64,000 nt of DNA. Source: Carnimonas nigrificans ATCC BAA-78. Lineage in GTDB: Bacteria > Pseudomonadota > Gammaproteobacteria > Pseudomonadales > Halomonadaceae. The notes beneath the pieces are model-generated. The model worked only from the letters and a program-made list of their open reading frames with translations, searched no databases and was not told the DNA's origin. The stretch lies in NCBI RefSeq assembly GCF_000526695.1, contig NZ_JAGO01000012.1, forward strand, positions 1 through 64,000. The letters are read 5' to 3'. Each line of letters opens with the position of its first letter. The first letter of the stretch is position 1. The position numbers and the translations under genes were made by a program. This document shows positions 42,012 to 51,662 of the stretch, piece by piece.

Positions 42012-43487
42012 CTAGCGCTGCTGGCTATTAGGCCAGGTCACGCGTGCCTCAAGTCCACCTTCGGGGCGATTGGTAAGGCTCAGTTCGGCATGCTGGCGTT
42101 TCAGCAGCGCCTCGACAATGGAAAGCCCCAGCCCGCTGCCTGAATCCCGCGGCGATGCACCGCGCCGGAAGCGCTCGGTCACCCGGTCGATAAGCTGCGG
42201 GTCGATGCCATCACCATTGTCCAGCACCGCGACAGTAGGGCGCTGCTGGTCGTCATACGAAAGATGAACCTCGACAGTGCTGCCGGAGCGGGTATAGCGC
42301 AATGCGTTGTCGATCAGGTTTCTCAACAGTACGCCCACCTCGGTGGCGTCGGCGTAAATTTCCACTCTATCAAGCCCCGTCACGCTCAATTCGTGCTGAT
42401 GGCGTTCGGCCAGCGGCAGCATTTCACCAGCCATCTGCGCCGCAACATTATACAGATTGATGCGGGAGAGCTGTTGCGCGGGCTGGCTGTCAACGCGCGC
42501 CAGCGTCAGCAGCTGGGCGATTACGCGCTGCAAACGATCAATACCCTGATTGACCTTCTCCAGAGAACGGGCAGCGCTCTCCTGATCCCCCGAACGGATA
42601 TTGTCCAGATGAATCTTGAGAGCCGCCAGGGGAGTGCGCAATTCGTGTGCGGCATCACCAGTGAAGCGGCGCTCGCGCTGTAGCGCGTTGTCCAGCCGCG
42701 CCATGAAGTCGTTGAGGGAGCGTTTCAACTCATGCAGCTCTTCCGGCACGTCACTGCTGACGGGAGTAAGGTCCTGCTCGTCGCGCTGTGACAGTTGCGT
42801 TGACAGCTCATCAATGGGCTGGGTAGCTCGCTGGATAATGCCGAAGACGAATAGCCCCGCGATAATCACTGCGATGGCATCCAGCAGCCAGTTGATCAGC
42901 ACCGTATTGCGCGAAAGTGCTTCCTGCACGCTGCCTCTGATGCCGACGGCAATCCATAGCTGGCTGTCCTGGTCATAATGGCTATAGACGCGCCAGCTTT
43001 GGCCATGGTGGGTCAGGTCAGTGAAGCCTTCCTGATAAGGCTTCTCGAAGTTCGGGCCACTGCCCCAAACGGGGCTGAAGATGCCGGTTTTACCGTCATT
43101 GCTCCAGAAACCTATTGCCAGCGCAGATTCCCGATAACGGGCGGCGTGCGATAGCGGCGGGGTATGGTCGCGGTGTGGCAGCAGCTCTTCCTCGATATTC
43201 TGAGTGAGCGTTGCGTTGTTATCAGCGAGCGGCATCAGTTGGTGAGCCACCTTGCCAAGCTGCTGGGGGGACGTGTCTGAATCCACTGCCCCCGTGACCA
43301 CAGCGCTGACCATGCGCAGTTCGTCATCGTGAATCTGCTTGACCTCGGCGCGAAACAGTACGTAGGCAACCAGCAGCGAGACGGCAGAGGTCGCCAGCAG
43401 AATCAGCAGCACGGTGCGCGTCAGGTAGCGTCGGATCGACTGAATCGTCGGTACTCTGGCGCTGCTGTTCGGCTGGCGTTTTGGCAC
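42012..43487 (-). CDS. Sensor histidine kinase, QseC/PmrB-like
   Basis: An inner-membrane kinase of 491 residues. Two membrane segments (VLLILLATSAVSLLVAYVLF and WLLDAIAVIIAGLFVFGII) enclose a periplasmic domain of about 150 residues. A HAMP-like linker leads to the H box GDAAHELRTPLAALKIHLD, then N box LIDNALRYT, G1 DNGDGI and G2 SGSGLGLSIV. The GTG start shares one base with the stop of the upstream response regulator gene. The signal sensed is unknown. Confidence 0.92.
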   Translation of the reverse strand: MPKRQPNSSARVPTIQSIRRYLTRTVLLILLATSAVSLLVAYVLFRAEVKQIHDDELRMVSAVVTGAVDSDTSPQQLGKVAHQLMPLADNNATLTQNIEEELLPHRDHTPPLSHAARYRESALAIGFWSNDGKTGIFSPVWGSGPNFEKPYQEGFTDLTHHGQSWRVYSHYDQDSQLWIAVGIRGSVQEALSRNTVLINWLLDAIAVIIAGLFVFGIIQRATQPIDELSTQLSQRDEQDLTPVSSDVPEELHELKRSLNDFMARLDNALQRERRFTGDAAHELRTPLAALKIHLDNIRSGDQESAARSLEKVNQGIDRLQRVIAQLLTLARVDSQPAQQLSRINLYNVAAQMAGEMLPLAERHQHELSVTGLDRVEIYADATEVGVLLRNLIDNALRYTRSGSTVEVHLSYDDQQRPTVAVLDNGDGIDPQLIDRVTERFRRGASPRDSGSGLGLSIVEALLKRQHAELSLTNRPEGGLEARVTWPNSQQR

Positions 43488-44155
43488 TAGCTGAGTTCCT
43501 CTTTATCCTCAAGACGATAGCCGATGCCGCGCAGGGTGACGATCAGCTCGGGCGACAGCTTTTTGCGCAGGTGGTGAATATGCACTTCGAGCGCATTGGA
43601 TTCGACCTCTTCGTCGCAGCCATAAAGCAGATGTTCAAGGTGAGGGCGGGTGAGTACTTCGCCTGCGTGATTGGCAAGCTCCAGCAGCAGGGCATATTCG
43701 CGCCGCCCCAGCTTCACCAGCTCGTTGTTCCAGCGCACTTCATGGCGGGCTTCATCAATGGTGAGCTGATTGATGACCAGCACCTGGGAGGCACGCCCGA
43801 TGGAGCGCCGAATCACCATGCGCAGGCGCGCCAGCATCTCATCCAGCTCGAACGGCTTGAGAATATAGTCATCGGCACCCGCATCCAGCCCTGCGACACG
43901 ATCATCCACCGCATCACGAGCGGTCAGGATCACGACGGGCATGGATTCGTTCTCGCGAATGTGGGCGAGCACCGCCATGCCGTCAATGCCGGGCAGCGTC
44001 AGATCAAGCAATACCGCTGAAAACGCATTGCCATCCAGTGCTTGCAGAGCGCTTTCGCCATCCTGTACCCAATCGACCTGGTAGCCGTTATTCTTCAGCG
44101 CTGTTTCAACGCCATCGCCCAGAAGCGGATCGTCTTCTACCAGTAGTATTCTCAT
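43487..44155 (-). CDS. OmpR-family response regulator, QseB/PmrA-like
   Basis: A 222-residue regulator. The receiver has acidic pocket VEDDPLLGDG, the phospho-Asp in VLLDLTLPGIDG (about residue 51), the Thr in VVILTARDA and the Lys in DDYILKPFE. The winged-helix output contains LGRREYALLLELANHAGEVL and ESNALEVHIHHLRKKL. It is the first gene of a two-gene operon with the kinase gene and is divergent from selO. Confidence 0.94.
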   Translation of the reverse strand: MRILLVEDDPLLGDGVETALKNNGYQVDWVQDGESALQALDGNAFSAVLLDLTLPGIDGMAVLAHIRENESMPVVILTARDAVDDRVAGLDAGADDYILKPFELDEMLARLRMVIRRSIGRASQVLVINQLTIDEARHEVRWNNELVKLGRREYALLLELANHAGEVLTRPHLEHLLYGCDEEVESNALEVHIHHLRKKLSPELIVTLRGIGYRLEDKEELS

Positions 44156-44624
44156 GGCGTATAAGGCCCTTGTGGTGAAATCAATGAAATATCGTACAAC
44201 CCATATGAAGGCTGATGGCGCCCATCATAGCGAGTCATGCGCGCGCAAGGCTTACGGTTATATTAGGGCGCCCTGGCAAGCAAGTATCAGCATACAACAT
44301 GTATCATGGTGTGTTTGCAGTGCTTCTTTCTCCAGTAGCTACCGTTCAATATCTGCTGCGCGCTGGCGCTACTGCGTTAATAACAGGCTCTGACTGCGTA
44401 TTTGCAACGGGTAAACTTAGCGTTTTCGCCTGTTTTTGCCTTGCTTGGCGCTGGCTTGCGAGACCTTGAATAGCTGCTAAGGTAACGGCTGCATATAACG
44501 CGCGGTGTATCTAAGCTATTGTTAAGTTTAGAATTAGTTGAGCAGTAAAGCTTAATTGCATGGATTATCAACGTTTACTTCTGCGCTGAAAAGGTGGTTG
44601 TGATTGATTATTGGAGAGAGTGGC
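44156..44624. other. Intergenic region between the regulator gene and selO
   Basis: This 469-bp gap has no credible gene. It is relatively AT-rich near 44480-44600. GTTAAG-5-AATTAG at 44521-44537 resembles a degenerate QseB/PmrA-type box, but it is short and imperfect. Confidence 0.4.
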
Positions 44625-46154
44625 ATGACGCCTACGCCTGATACCACCCCTGATCTCCCCCCAAAGGGAGAAACACCCGCATCGCTCAAGCGTTTCGACA
44701 ATCGCTTTGCACGGCTTCCGGCGCACTTCTTCAGCGCACTGGAGCCAGCCGTACAACCCGGTACGCAGCTACTGGATGTCAGCCCTGACTGCCGTCGTTT
44801 GCTCGATATGTCTCGGGAAGAGATCAGCGATGAACATCTGCGTGCGCTGCTGGGTGGCGAGCAGCTATGGCCTGGCATGCAGCCACTGGCGCAGAAGTAC
44901 ACCGGGCACCAGTTCGGCAGCTATAACCCTGATCTGGGCGATGGGCGCGGTTTGCTGCTGGGAGAGTGGCGCAACGATAGCGGGGTAGCCTTTGATCTGC
45001 ACCTGAAGGGCGCTGGGCGTACCCCTTATTCGCGGCATGGCGATGGTCATGCCGTGCTGCGTTCAAGCGTGCGTGAGTATCTGGTGAGCGAAGCCTTTGC
45101 AGGGCTGGGGCTGCCCTCTACCCGTGCCCTGGCAGTAGCGGTCAATCAGCAGCAGGTGCCTCGCGAGCGTTGGGAGCCGGGCGCGACGCTATTAAGGGTT
45201 GCGCCCAGCCATGTGCGCTTTGGTCACTTCGAGTGGCTGGCGCTCTCTGGGCATCGTCAGGATGTGGCGCTATTGGTCAATCACGTACTTGCCCAGCATT
45301 GGCCTGATCTGCTGGAAGCACCATCGCCCGCGCTGGCGATGTTCGAGCGCTGCGCCGAACGTACCGCTGAAATGATCGCGGGCTGGCAGGCCATGGGATT
45401 TGTGCATGGGGTGATGAACACCGATAACATGTCGATCCTGGGGATCGCTCTGGACTTCGGCCCCTTTGCCTTCCAGGAGCAGTTTGACCCTGCCTTCACG
45501 CCTAATCTGACCGATGCAGGCGGGCGCTACGCCTATTCCGAGCAGCCCTCCATCGGCATGTGGAATCTGTCGCGGCTGGCCTTTGCCCTGCTGGAGCAGG
45601 TCGCGATGGAAGTGGGCAGTGAAGAGGCGGCTCAAACGGTATTGCAGCACGCGTTGGAAGAGTATGGCGAGCGCGTTAATCACGCCTTTGGCGAGCGAAT
45701 GCGGGCGCGTCTTGGGCTACAGCAAGAAATGCCCGATGACACCCAATTGCTGGGTGATTTTCTCTCCCTTCTGTATCACCAGGGGCTGGATTACCACCGC
45801 GCATTTCGGGCGCTGGCAAGCGTGAATGAGCAGGAGCCTGCCGCCACCCCCGCTGATCTGGGGCAGAGTGCAGCCGCCGATGGCTGGATCGAGCGCTACC
45901 GAATGCGGCTGCTTCACGAAGAGCGCTCCACCCGTGAGCGCCAACAGGCGATGAATCAGGTGAATCCGCTCTATGTACTGCGCACTCATCTGGCGCAGCG
46001 GGCCATCGAAGCGATTGAGCAGCATAATGATACCCGCGAGCTAAAACGTCTGCGTGAGCTGTTGGCTGCGCCATACACGGCGCAGCCCGGAATGGATTAT
46101 TATGCTGAACCGGCCGCCGGTGGTGCGCCGGTGCGGTTATCCTGCTCGTCATAG
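44625..46154 (+). CDS. selO: Protein adenylyltransferase SelO (YdiU/UPF0061)
   Basis: SelO is a pseudokinase-fold enzyme that AMPylates protein Ser/Thr/Tyr residues and has been tied to redox homeostasis. Visible are LKGAGRTPYSRHGDGHAVLR, SVREYLVSEA, FVHGVMNTDNMSILG (metal ligands N and D), and ALDFGPFAF. The C-terminus ends SCSS, with Cys at the place where eukaryotic SelO has selenocysteine. It has 509 residues from the ATG at 44625, preceded by GGAGAG; an ATT-initiated extension to 44604 was not chosen. Confidence 0.95.
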   Translation: MTPTPDTTPDLPPKGETPASLKRFDNRFARLPAHFFSALEPAVQPGTQLLDVSPDCRRLLDMSREEISDEHLRALLGGEQLWPGMQPLAQKYTGHQFGSYNPDLGDGRGLLLGEWRNDSGVAFDLHLKGAGRTPYSRHGDGHAVLRSSVREYLVSEAFAGLGLPSTRALAVAVNQQQVPRERWEPGATLLRVAPSHVRFGHFEWLALSGHRQDVALLVNHVLAQHWPDLLEAPSPALAMFERCAERTAEMIAGWQAMGFVHGVMNTDNMSILGIALDFGPFAFQEQFDPAFTPNLTDAGGRYAYSEQPSIGMWNLSRLAFALLEQVAMEVGSEEAAQTVLQHALEEYGERVNHAFGERMRARLGLQQEMPDDTQLLGDFLSLLYHQGLDYHRAFRALASVNEQEPAATPADLGQSAAADGWIERYRMRLLHEERSTRERQQAMNQVNPLYVLRTHLAQRAIEAIEQHNDTRELKRLRELLAAPYTAQPGMDYYAEPAAGGAPVRLSCSS

Positions 46155-46207
46155 CGCTGGACGAAGGATAAGCGCTGTAACCATGCAGTTTTTTCAGGAG
46201 TGACGGA

Positions 46208-47278
46208 ATGCAAGAGACGCCGGCCAGAGTTGCGGTTATCGGGGGCGGGAGCTTTGGCACCGCACTTGCCAGCATTGCTGCCAGCGGTGGTGCCCAGGTG
46301 CGTCAATGGTTGCGCGATGCTGCGCTGGCGGAGCGCATCAATCGTGAGCACATTAATGATCTTTACCTGCCTGAGTTCACCATTCATGACGCGGTCATTG
46401 CCTCCACCGATATGGCCTGGGTGCTGGAAGAGGCCACCCTGGTACTGGTGGCGATTCCTTCCAAGGCGTTTCGTCAGGTGGTGCGTCAGGCGGCGCCCCA
46501 TATTCCCGCTGAAGCGGTGTTGATCAGTACCACCAAAGGGGTCGAGGCGGGGCATTTGTGCCTGATGAGTGACGTGCTGCTGGAGGAGACAAACAGCGCC
46601 CATGTGGGAGTACTGTCCGGCCCCAATCTGGCGGCTGAAGTAGCGCAGTATCAGCTGACCGCCAGTGTCATTGCCAGCGAGGATGAGCGCGCCCGTGCGC
46701 TGACCCAGCATGTGTTGAGTTGTGACTTCTTCCGCGTTTACGCCAACAGCGATCGCCATGGGGTGGAACTGGCGGGCACGCTGAAGAATATCTATGCCAT
46801 TGCCGCCGGTATGGCGCAGGCGATGGGCATGGGGGAGAACACCAAAGCGATGCTGATGACCCGCGCGCTGGCCGAAATGAGCCGCTTCGCGGTTGATCGA
46901 GGGGCCAATCCGCTCACCTTCCTGGGGCTGGCAGGCGTCGGTGATCTGATCGTGACCTGCTCGTCGCCGCTGTCGCGCAATTTTCGGGTAGGGCGGGCAC
47001 TGGGGACAGGCTTGTCCCTTGAGGAGGCGGTCGCCTCACTGGGGCAGGTTGCCGAAGGGGTCAATACCGTACAGCTGATCTACGCCGAAGCGCAGAAAAG
47101 CGGGGTCTATATGCCGCTGCTGGAAGGCTTGTATCGGGTGATGTTCGAGCAGGTGCCAGCCTCGCAAATGGCGCAGTCGCTGATGCGCAATGATCACGCC
47201 AGCGATGTTGAATTCACGTTGTCACGGGAAGATACGCGCCAGGCTCATCAACATTTGCGCAGCGGCTCAGCCTCATGA
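46208..47278 (+). CDS. gpsA: Glycerol-3-phosphate dehydrogenase [NAD(P)+]
   Basis: GpsA reduces dihydroxyacetone phosphate to sn-glycerol-3-phosphate for phospholipid synthesis. The N-terminal nucleotide motif is [17 protein letters not shown]. Substrate and catalytic elements are [19 protein letters not shown], and [20 protein letters not shown] with the catalytic Lys. It has 356 residues. TTCAGGAG precedes the ATG. It overlaps sixA by 4 bp or less. Confidence 0.96.
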   Translation: MQETPARVAVIGGGSFGTALASIAASGGAQVRQWLRDAALAERINREHINDLYLPEFTIHDAVIASTDMAWVLEEATLVLVAIPSKAFRQVVRQAAPHIPAEAVLISTTKGVEAGHLCLMSDVLLEETNSAHVGVLSGPNLAAEVAQYQLTASVIASEDERARALTQHVLSCDFFRVYANSDRHGVELAGTLKNIYAIAAGMAQAMGMGENTKAMLMTRALAEMSRFAVDRGANPLTFLGLAGVGDLIVTCSSPLSRNFRVGRALGTGLSLEEAVASLGQVAEGVNTVQLIYAEAQKSGVYMPLLEGLYRVMFEQVPASQMAQSLMRNDHASDVEFTLSREDTRQAHQHLRSGSAS

Positions 47279-47772
47279 TGCGTTTGTGGATCATGCGCCA
47301 TGGGGAAGCGGGCAGCGCCCACAGCGATGCCGAGCGACCATTGACAGCGGCGGGTGAAGCGCAGGCCCGCCAGAGCGGGCGCTGGCTGGCCAGTCAGCTA
47401 TCGCCAGCGGAGCCGTTGGTTGTCATTCATAGCCCGCTGAGGCGTGCACGGCAATCGGCGGTGCAGGTGATGGAAACGCTGACGCAGTGCGGCAACGCTA
47501 CTACCGAACCGCAGCTTCTGGAGAGCGAGCGCCTCACTCCAGAGAGTAGCGCCAGCGAGCTGATCGAATGGCTGACCCTGCAGCAGTGGCGGGGCAGTTG
47601 GCTGCTGGTCAGCCATATGCCGCTGGTGGCAACACTGACCGAGCAGCTACAGGAAGGGGGCCGGCATCAGGGTAGCTCCTTTGCCACTGCGCAGATCGTG
47701 GGGCTTGATGCCGACGTATGGGCCAGCGGCTGTGCCAGCTACGCGGCCTCCTTCACGCCAGCGCGCACCTGA
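47275..47772 (+). CDS. sixA: Phosphohistidine phosphatase SixA-like
   Basis: A histidine-phosphatase-superfamily protein of 165 residues. The RHG motif is in [13 protein letters not shown], followed by [19 protein letters not shown] and [12 protein letters not shown], with the second His in [11 protein letters not shown]. SixA removes phosphate from HPt phosphohistidines. The ATG overlaps the gpsA stop, an arrangement common in related genomes. It ends 5 bp from a convergent transporter gene. Confidence 0.88.
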   Translation: MMRLWIMRHGEAGSAHSDAERPLTAAGEAQARQSGRWLASQLSPAEPLVVIHSPLRRARQSAVQVMETLTQCGNATTEPQLLESERLTPESSASELIEWLTLQQWRGSWLLVSHMPLVATLTEQLQEGGRHQGSSFATAQIVGLDADVWASGCASYAASFTPART

Positions 47773-47777
47773 TATGG

Positions 47778-48725
47778 CTAGATGGGCAGTAGCGTCAGAA
47801 TGGCGAGACCGATACTCACCGTGACCATCGCGCCGAGGGTGGTAAAGGCAATGATGCTGGCCGCCAGTTCGCCGTTACCGCCCATGGTTTTCGCCATCAC
47901 AAAGCCTGCCGTGGCGGAGGGAGCTGCGAAGTAGAGAAACAGCGTACCCAGCTCAGCGTGACGGAAGCCGCACAGCCAACCGCCCAGGGTGAGCAGCAGC
48001 GGTATAATGACAATCTTCAAAAGCGTCGCTTCGATGGTCTCTCTGCCGCTATTGCGCAGCTCGGCCAGCGAGAGCGATCCGCCAATGCACAGTAACGCCA
48101 GCGGAAGCGTCAAATGGCCCAGCGTATCGCCGGTACTGGCAGCCCAGCGCGGCATGCCCAGACCGGTCAAGCGCCATACGAGCGCGGCGATTACCCCGAT
48201 AATCAGCGGATTCCCTAACACCTTGCCGACAAGGTGCAGCACGCTAACGCGCTGCCCGCTGTAGAGCGTCAGCACCACCACGGAAAGCCCGTTATAGAGC
48301 GGAATCAATACCGCGATCATCAGCGCACCAAGACTGACACCATGGCGGCCATACATGCCGGTGGCAAAAGCCAGCCCCAGCACTGCGCCATTGCCGCGAA
48401 AGGCCCCTTGAATGAAGGTGGCGCGATTGGCAGGCGTAGCGCGCCAGCAGCCCCACAGCCACGTCAGCACCAATGACGCTATGGTTGCCAGGGCGAGATA
48501 GATCAGCAGCGCTACATTGATGGTATCAGCGTGAATCGTCAGCACATTGAAAAAAATCAGCACGGGCATGCTGAGGGTGAAGACCAGCTTCGATGCCGTC
48601 GCAATAAAGGCCGCATCAATCATCCTGCGCCAGCGCAGCACAGCGCCCAGCGCAATCAGCAGGCAAATCGGCAGCGTGACATTCAGCGCTTGCCCCATGC
48701 CAGCCCATAGTGACGGTGAACTCAT
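47778..48725 (-). CDS. AEC-family transporter (auxin efflux carrier type)
   Basis: A 315-residue inner-membrane protein with about 10 hydrophobic helices in two inverted halves. Typical segments are LPICLLIALGAVLRW, the QGAFRGNGAVLGLAFA block with the conserved Asn region, and YFAAPSATAGFVMAKTMGG. AEC members export or import small organic acids; the substrate here is unknown. A 39-residue membrane protein gene lies 16 bp upstream in the same direction. Confidence 0.88.
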   Translation of the reverse strand: MSSPSLWAGMGQALNVTLPICLLIALGAVLRWRRMIDAAFIATASKLVFTLSMPVLIFFNVLTIHADTINVALLIYLALATIASLVLTWLWGCWRATPANRATFIQGAFRGNGAVLGLAFATGMYGRHGVSLGALMIAVLIPLYNGLSVVVLTLYSGQRVSVLHLVGKVLGNPLIIGVIAALVWRLTGLGMPRWAASTGDTLGHLTLPLALLCIGGSLSLAELRNSGRETIEATLLKIVIIPLLLTLGGWLCGFRHAELGTLFLYFAAPSATAGFVMAKTMGGNGELAASIIAFTTLGAMVTVSIGLAILTLLPI

Positions 48726-48741
48726 CGTGAAGCGGCGCCGA

Positions 48742-48861
48742 TCAGCGCATCAGAAAGGCAACGAACAGTGCGACTGCCACCACCAGTAAAAAGATCGGAG
48801 CACGGGTGCGACGGCCGAGGGAGCGGGTAGTGGAAGCATTTTCGGGACGGTGATCGGCCAT
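48742..48861 (-). CDS. 39-residue single-span membrane protein
   Basis: The ATG at 48861 opens 39 codons ending in TGA at 48744-48742. The N-terminal half is polar and basic (HRPENASTTRSLGRRTRAP). The C-terminal half is one hydrophobic helix (IFLLVVAVALFVAFLMR). The basic-then-hydrophobic layout and position 16 bp before the AEC gene suggest a real co-transcribed small protein. The Shine-Dalgarno sequence is weak, and I do not recognise a family. Confidence 0.55.
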   Translation of the reverse strand: MADHRPENASTTRSLGRRTRAPIFLLVVAVALFVAFLMR

Positions 48862-48962
48862 GGCAAGTATCCGTTTTGGGTAAGCGCTCGCGATTGCGAA
48901 TGGCTAAAATAGGGCCTTTCATCATAGAGAACCGCGCAGCAGGGGAAAAGGAGTACACCGTT

Positions 48963-49829
48963 ATGGATTCGTCTAATCCAGCACAGGGCGCGCCGCAGAG
49001 CCTGGCGCAAGGTCGTTTGGCGGCGCTACGCTGGGGGCGGCGGGAGGCACCGGTATGGCTGTGTCTGCATGGCTGGCTGGATAACGCAGCAACTTTTTCG
49101 CGGTTGGCGCCGCGTTTGTGCGAGCAGCTCGATGTGCAGCTGGTCGCAGTCGAGTTGAGCGGGCACGGCCACTCGCGCTGGCGCGAGGCCGGGCGCTACA
49201 TGCTGTGGGATTACGTGGAAGATGTCATCGCCGCGCTGGGTGATCTTGGGCTGAACAGCGCCGTGATCATGGGGCACTCGCTGGGGGCGATTGTGGCAAC
49301 GCTGCTTGCCGCTGCACTGCCCGAACGTGTCGAGCGTTTGCTGCTCATTGATGGGTTGATTAGCCAGGCCACGCCTGTTGAGCAGACGGCTACGCAATTG
49401 CGCGAAGCGCTGTTAACGCCCCGCCGCGATCCGGCCTCGCGACGCCCCTACCGTTCCTTCGAGCAGGCCGTGGATGCGCGGGTGTTGGGCGCGGTAACGC
49501 CGGTTGATGCTCACACCATCGCGCCCGTAGTAGCACGGAATTTACGGGAAGAAGAGGAGGGCTTGGTACTGCGCAGCGATGTTGCGCTGCATCGACCATC
49601 GCCGCTGCGTTTCACCGATGCCCAGAATCTCGCTCTCATACAGAATCTGCGCTGCCCGGTCAGCGTGCTGGCAGCGAGTCACGGTATTCTTGGCAAGCCC
49701 GCGCGCGATGCCGCCGCAGGCATTGAGCAGTTGCACTGGATTGCACTGCAAGGCGGTCATCATCTGCACCTGGAGGAAGCTCATGTGGCGGCGGTTGCCG
49801 CAACGATTATCCGCGAGGTGTCAGAGTAG
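48963..49829 (+). CDS. Alpha/beta hydrolase
   Basis: A 288-residue hydrolase with oxyanion-region HGWLDNAATF, nucleophile elbow GHSLGAIVATL and late catalytic His in LQGGHHLHLEEA. The substrate is unknown; it resembles serine hydrolase-like proteins (MESTR/epoxide hydrolase-like). The ATG at 48963 has AAAAGGAG 9 nt upstream; the frame extends to 48876. It is divergent from the small membrane protein gene and ends 1 bp from the convergent smr gene. Confidence 0.88.
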   Translation: MDSSNPAQGAPQSLAQGRLAALRWGRREAPVWLCLHGWLDNAATFSRLAPRLCEQLDVQLVAVELSGHGHSRWREAGRYMLWDYVEDVIAALGDLGLNSAVIMGHSLGAIVATLLAAALPERVERLLLIDGLISQATPVEQTATQLREALLTPRRDPASRRPYRSFEQAVDARVLGAVTPVDAHTIAPVVARNLREEEEGLVLRSDVALHRPSPLRFTDAQNLALIQNLRCPVSVLAASHGILGKPARDAAAGIEQLHWIALQGGHHLHLEEAHVAAVAATIIREVSE

Positions 49830-49830
49830 G

Positions 49831-50478
49831 TTACTGGCGGGCCTTCTTGAGCAGCACATAGACCGCGCCGGTGCCCCCGTCGCTGGGCGTTGCCGAACTG
49901 AAGGCCAGCACCTGCGGCCATTCGCGCAGCCAGGCGTTAACGTGGCTTTTGATGACGGGGTAGCCCGCCTGGGTTGACCACGCCTTGCCGTGGACGATCA
50001 GCACGCAGCGCAGCCGTTTGGCATCGGCGTCGTGCAGAAAAGCTTCTACCTGATGGCGCGCTTCTTCCAGCGCGTAGCCGTGCAGATCAAGTCCGGCCTG
50101 CCATTCGATTTCGCCGCGTTTAAGCCGCCCAATCAGGCGTTGATCAATATCGCCAAGGGCAAACAGCAATGACTGCGACGGCGAAACAGGTTCGACGCGA
50201 CCATCGCTGGTACGTGAGGCGGCATGCAACTGCTGCTCGTTGGTTTCGGCGGCGCGACGGCGTGCGGTAGCCGCGTTGCTGTCGAGCGCAGGCGTATTAC
50301 GCACCGACTCAGCACGATTACGATGGCGTTTGCTGATGCGTTCAACACCTGCATCAAGCAGCGCCTGACGAAACAGCGATACTTCGTCGTGGTTGTCATG
50401 GTTGTTGTCGTCGGCGTGGTTGTCGGTGTCGCCGTGCCTGGCATGTGAGTAGGGCGGGGTCGAATTATCCTTCGCCAT
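49831..50478 (-). CDS. Smr-domain DNA/RNA-nicking-type protein
   Basis: A 215-residue protein with an N-terminal His/Asp/Asn-rich disordered stretch (about residues 10-30). The C-terminal Smr domain (about 120-215) has LDLHGYALEEARHQVEAFL, VLIVHGKAWST and the TGAVYVLLKKA end. The LDLHG and HGK motifs are those of small MutS-related endonucleases such as SmrA/SmrB. AAAGGAGAT lies before the ATG at 50478. It is divergent from prmB. Confidence 0.9.
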   Translation of the reverse strand: MAKDNSTPPYSHARHGDTDNHADDNNHDNHDEVSLFRQALLDAGVERISKRHRNRAESVRNTPALDSNAATARRRAAETNEQQLHAASRTSDGRVEPVSPSQSLLFALGDIDQRLIGRLKRGEIEWQAGLDLHGYALEEARHQVEAFLHDADAKRLRCVLIVHGKAWSTQAGYPVIKSHVNAWLREWPQVLAFSSATPSDGGTGAVYVLLKKARQ

Positions 50479-50653
50479 GGTCGATCTCCTTTCGCAGCAT
50501 GCGCAGTATAACGGGTTGGCCGATGGCGAAAAGGCCAGTGTGCCGTTCGCGCCTGACCGACGTACAGGCGCTGGCCTTGTGAGCACGGCTGTTGTCGAGC
50601 GCGGCGGCAAGGTACAATCCGATCACTTTTACTCTCTTCAGTCGTTGAATGTT

Positions 50654-51625
50654 ATGCCGTCTTCCAGTGCTACCCACTACCAGCCTCTACCGCCTCTCGA
50701 TCCGCTCGCCGCGTCTGATGATGAACTGATCGCGACCCTGACCCGCTTGCGTGACCTGCTGCGCTGGTGTGCCAGTGCCCTTGAGCATGGCAGTCAGGGG
50801 CGGCCGCTCTACTTTGGTCACGGCACCGACAGTGCGTGGGATGAAGCGGTAGCGCTGGTGCTGGGCGCGCTGCATCTGCCTGCCAGCAGCGGTCGCGAGG
50901 TGCTGGACAGCCAGCTACTGGAGAGCGAACGCGCGCGTATCGTGGCGCTCACCCGCGCCCGCGTCGAGCAGCGTATGCCGCTGCCTTACCTATTGGGGGA
51001 AGCATGGTTTGCGGGGCTGCTGTTCAAGGTCGATTCACGTGTGCTGATTCCCCGTTCACCGATTGCTGAATTGATCGAAAGCGGCTTCGAGCACTGGTTC
51101 CCCGAGCGTGACCCCGCGACGGTACTCGATCTTTGCGCTGGTTCGGGCTGTATCGGTATCGCTGCGGCAATGGCGCTGCCTACATCATCGGTCATTCTTG
51201 CAGATATCAGTGAGGATGCGCTGGCAGTAGCGCGTGAAAACATCACCCGCTTCGATGTGGGCAATCGCGTGAAGGCGGTTCGCTCGGACGTTTTCGATGG
51301 CCTTGAAGGGCAGCGTTTTGAGCTGATTGTCTGCAATCCCCCCTACGTTGATCGCCGCGATCTTGCCAACATGCCAGCTGAGTTTCGTCATGAACCGGCG
51401 CTGGCATTAGGCTCCGGCGATGATGGCCTCGACTTTACGCGGCAGCTTCTGCGTCAGGCGGCGCAGCATCTCAGTGAAGAGGGTGTACTGATTGTGGAAG
51501 TGGGCAATTCAGAGCGCCAGTTGATCGACGCCTTCCCCGAGCTGCCCTTTATGTGGCTCGACTTTGAACACGGTGGTCACGGGGTGTTTGCCCTGTCGGC
51601 CGAGGATTTGCGCAGCGCCTTCTAA
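50654..51625 (+). CDS. prmB: 50S ribosomal protein L3 N5-glutamine methyltransferase PrmB
   Basis: PrmB methylates a Gln of ribosomal protein L3. The catalytic motif is CNPPYVDRRD. SAM binding is shown by VLDLCAGSGCIGIAAA, and the N-terminal helical region includes PLPYLLGEAWFAGL and VLIPRSPIAELI. It has 323 residues from the ATG at 50654; the frame is open to 50477, but that extension overlaps the smr start. It is immediately upstream of aroC, a common order. Confidence 0.92.
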   Translation: MPSSSATHYQPLPPLDPLAASDDELIATLTRLRDLLRWCASALEHGSQGRPLYFGHGTDSAWDEAVALVLGALHLPASSGREVLDSQLLESERARIVALTRARVEQRMPLPYLLGEAWFAGLLFKVDSRVLIPRSPIAELIESGFEHWFPERDPATVLDLCAGSGCIGIAAAMALPTSSVILADISEDALAVARENITRFDVGNRVKAVRSDVFDGLEGQRFELIVCNPPYVDRRDLANMPAEFRHEPALALGSGDDGLDFTRQLLRQAAQHLSEEGVLIVEVGNSERQLIDAFPELPFMWLDFEHGGHGVFALSAEDLRSAF

Positions 51626-51662
51626 ATGGCGGCACTGCGCCTGAACGTTTCAGGAACTTACT

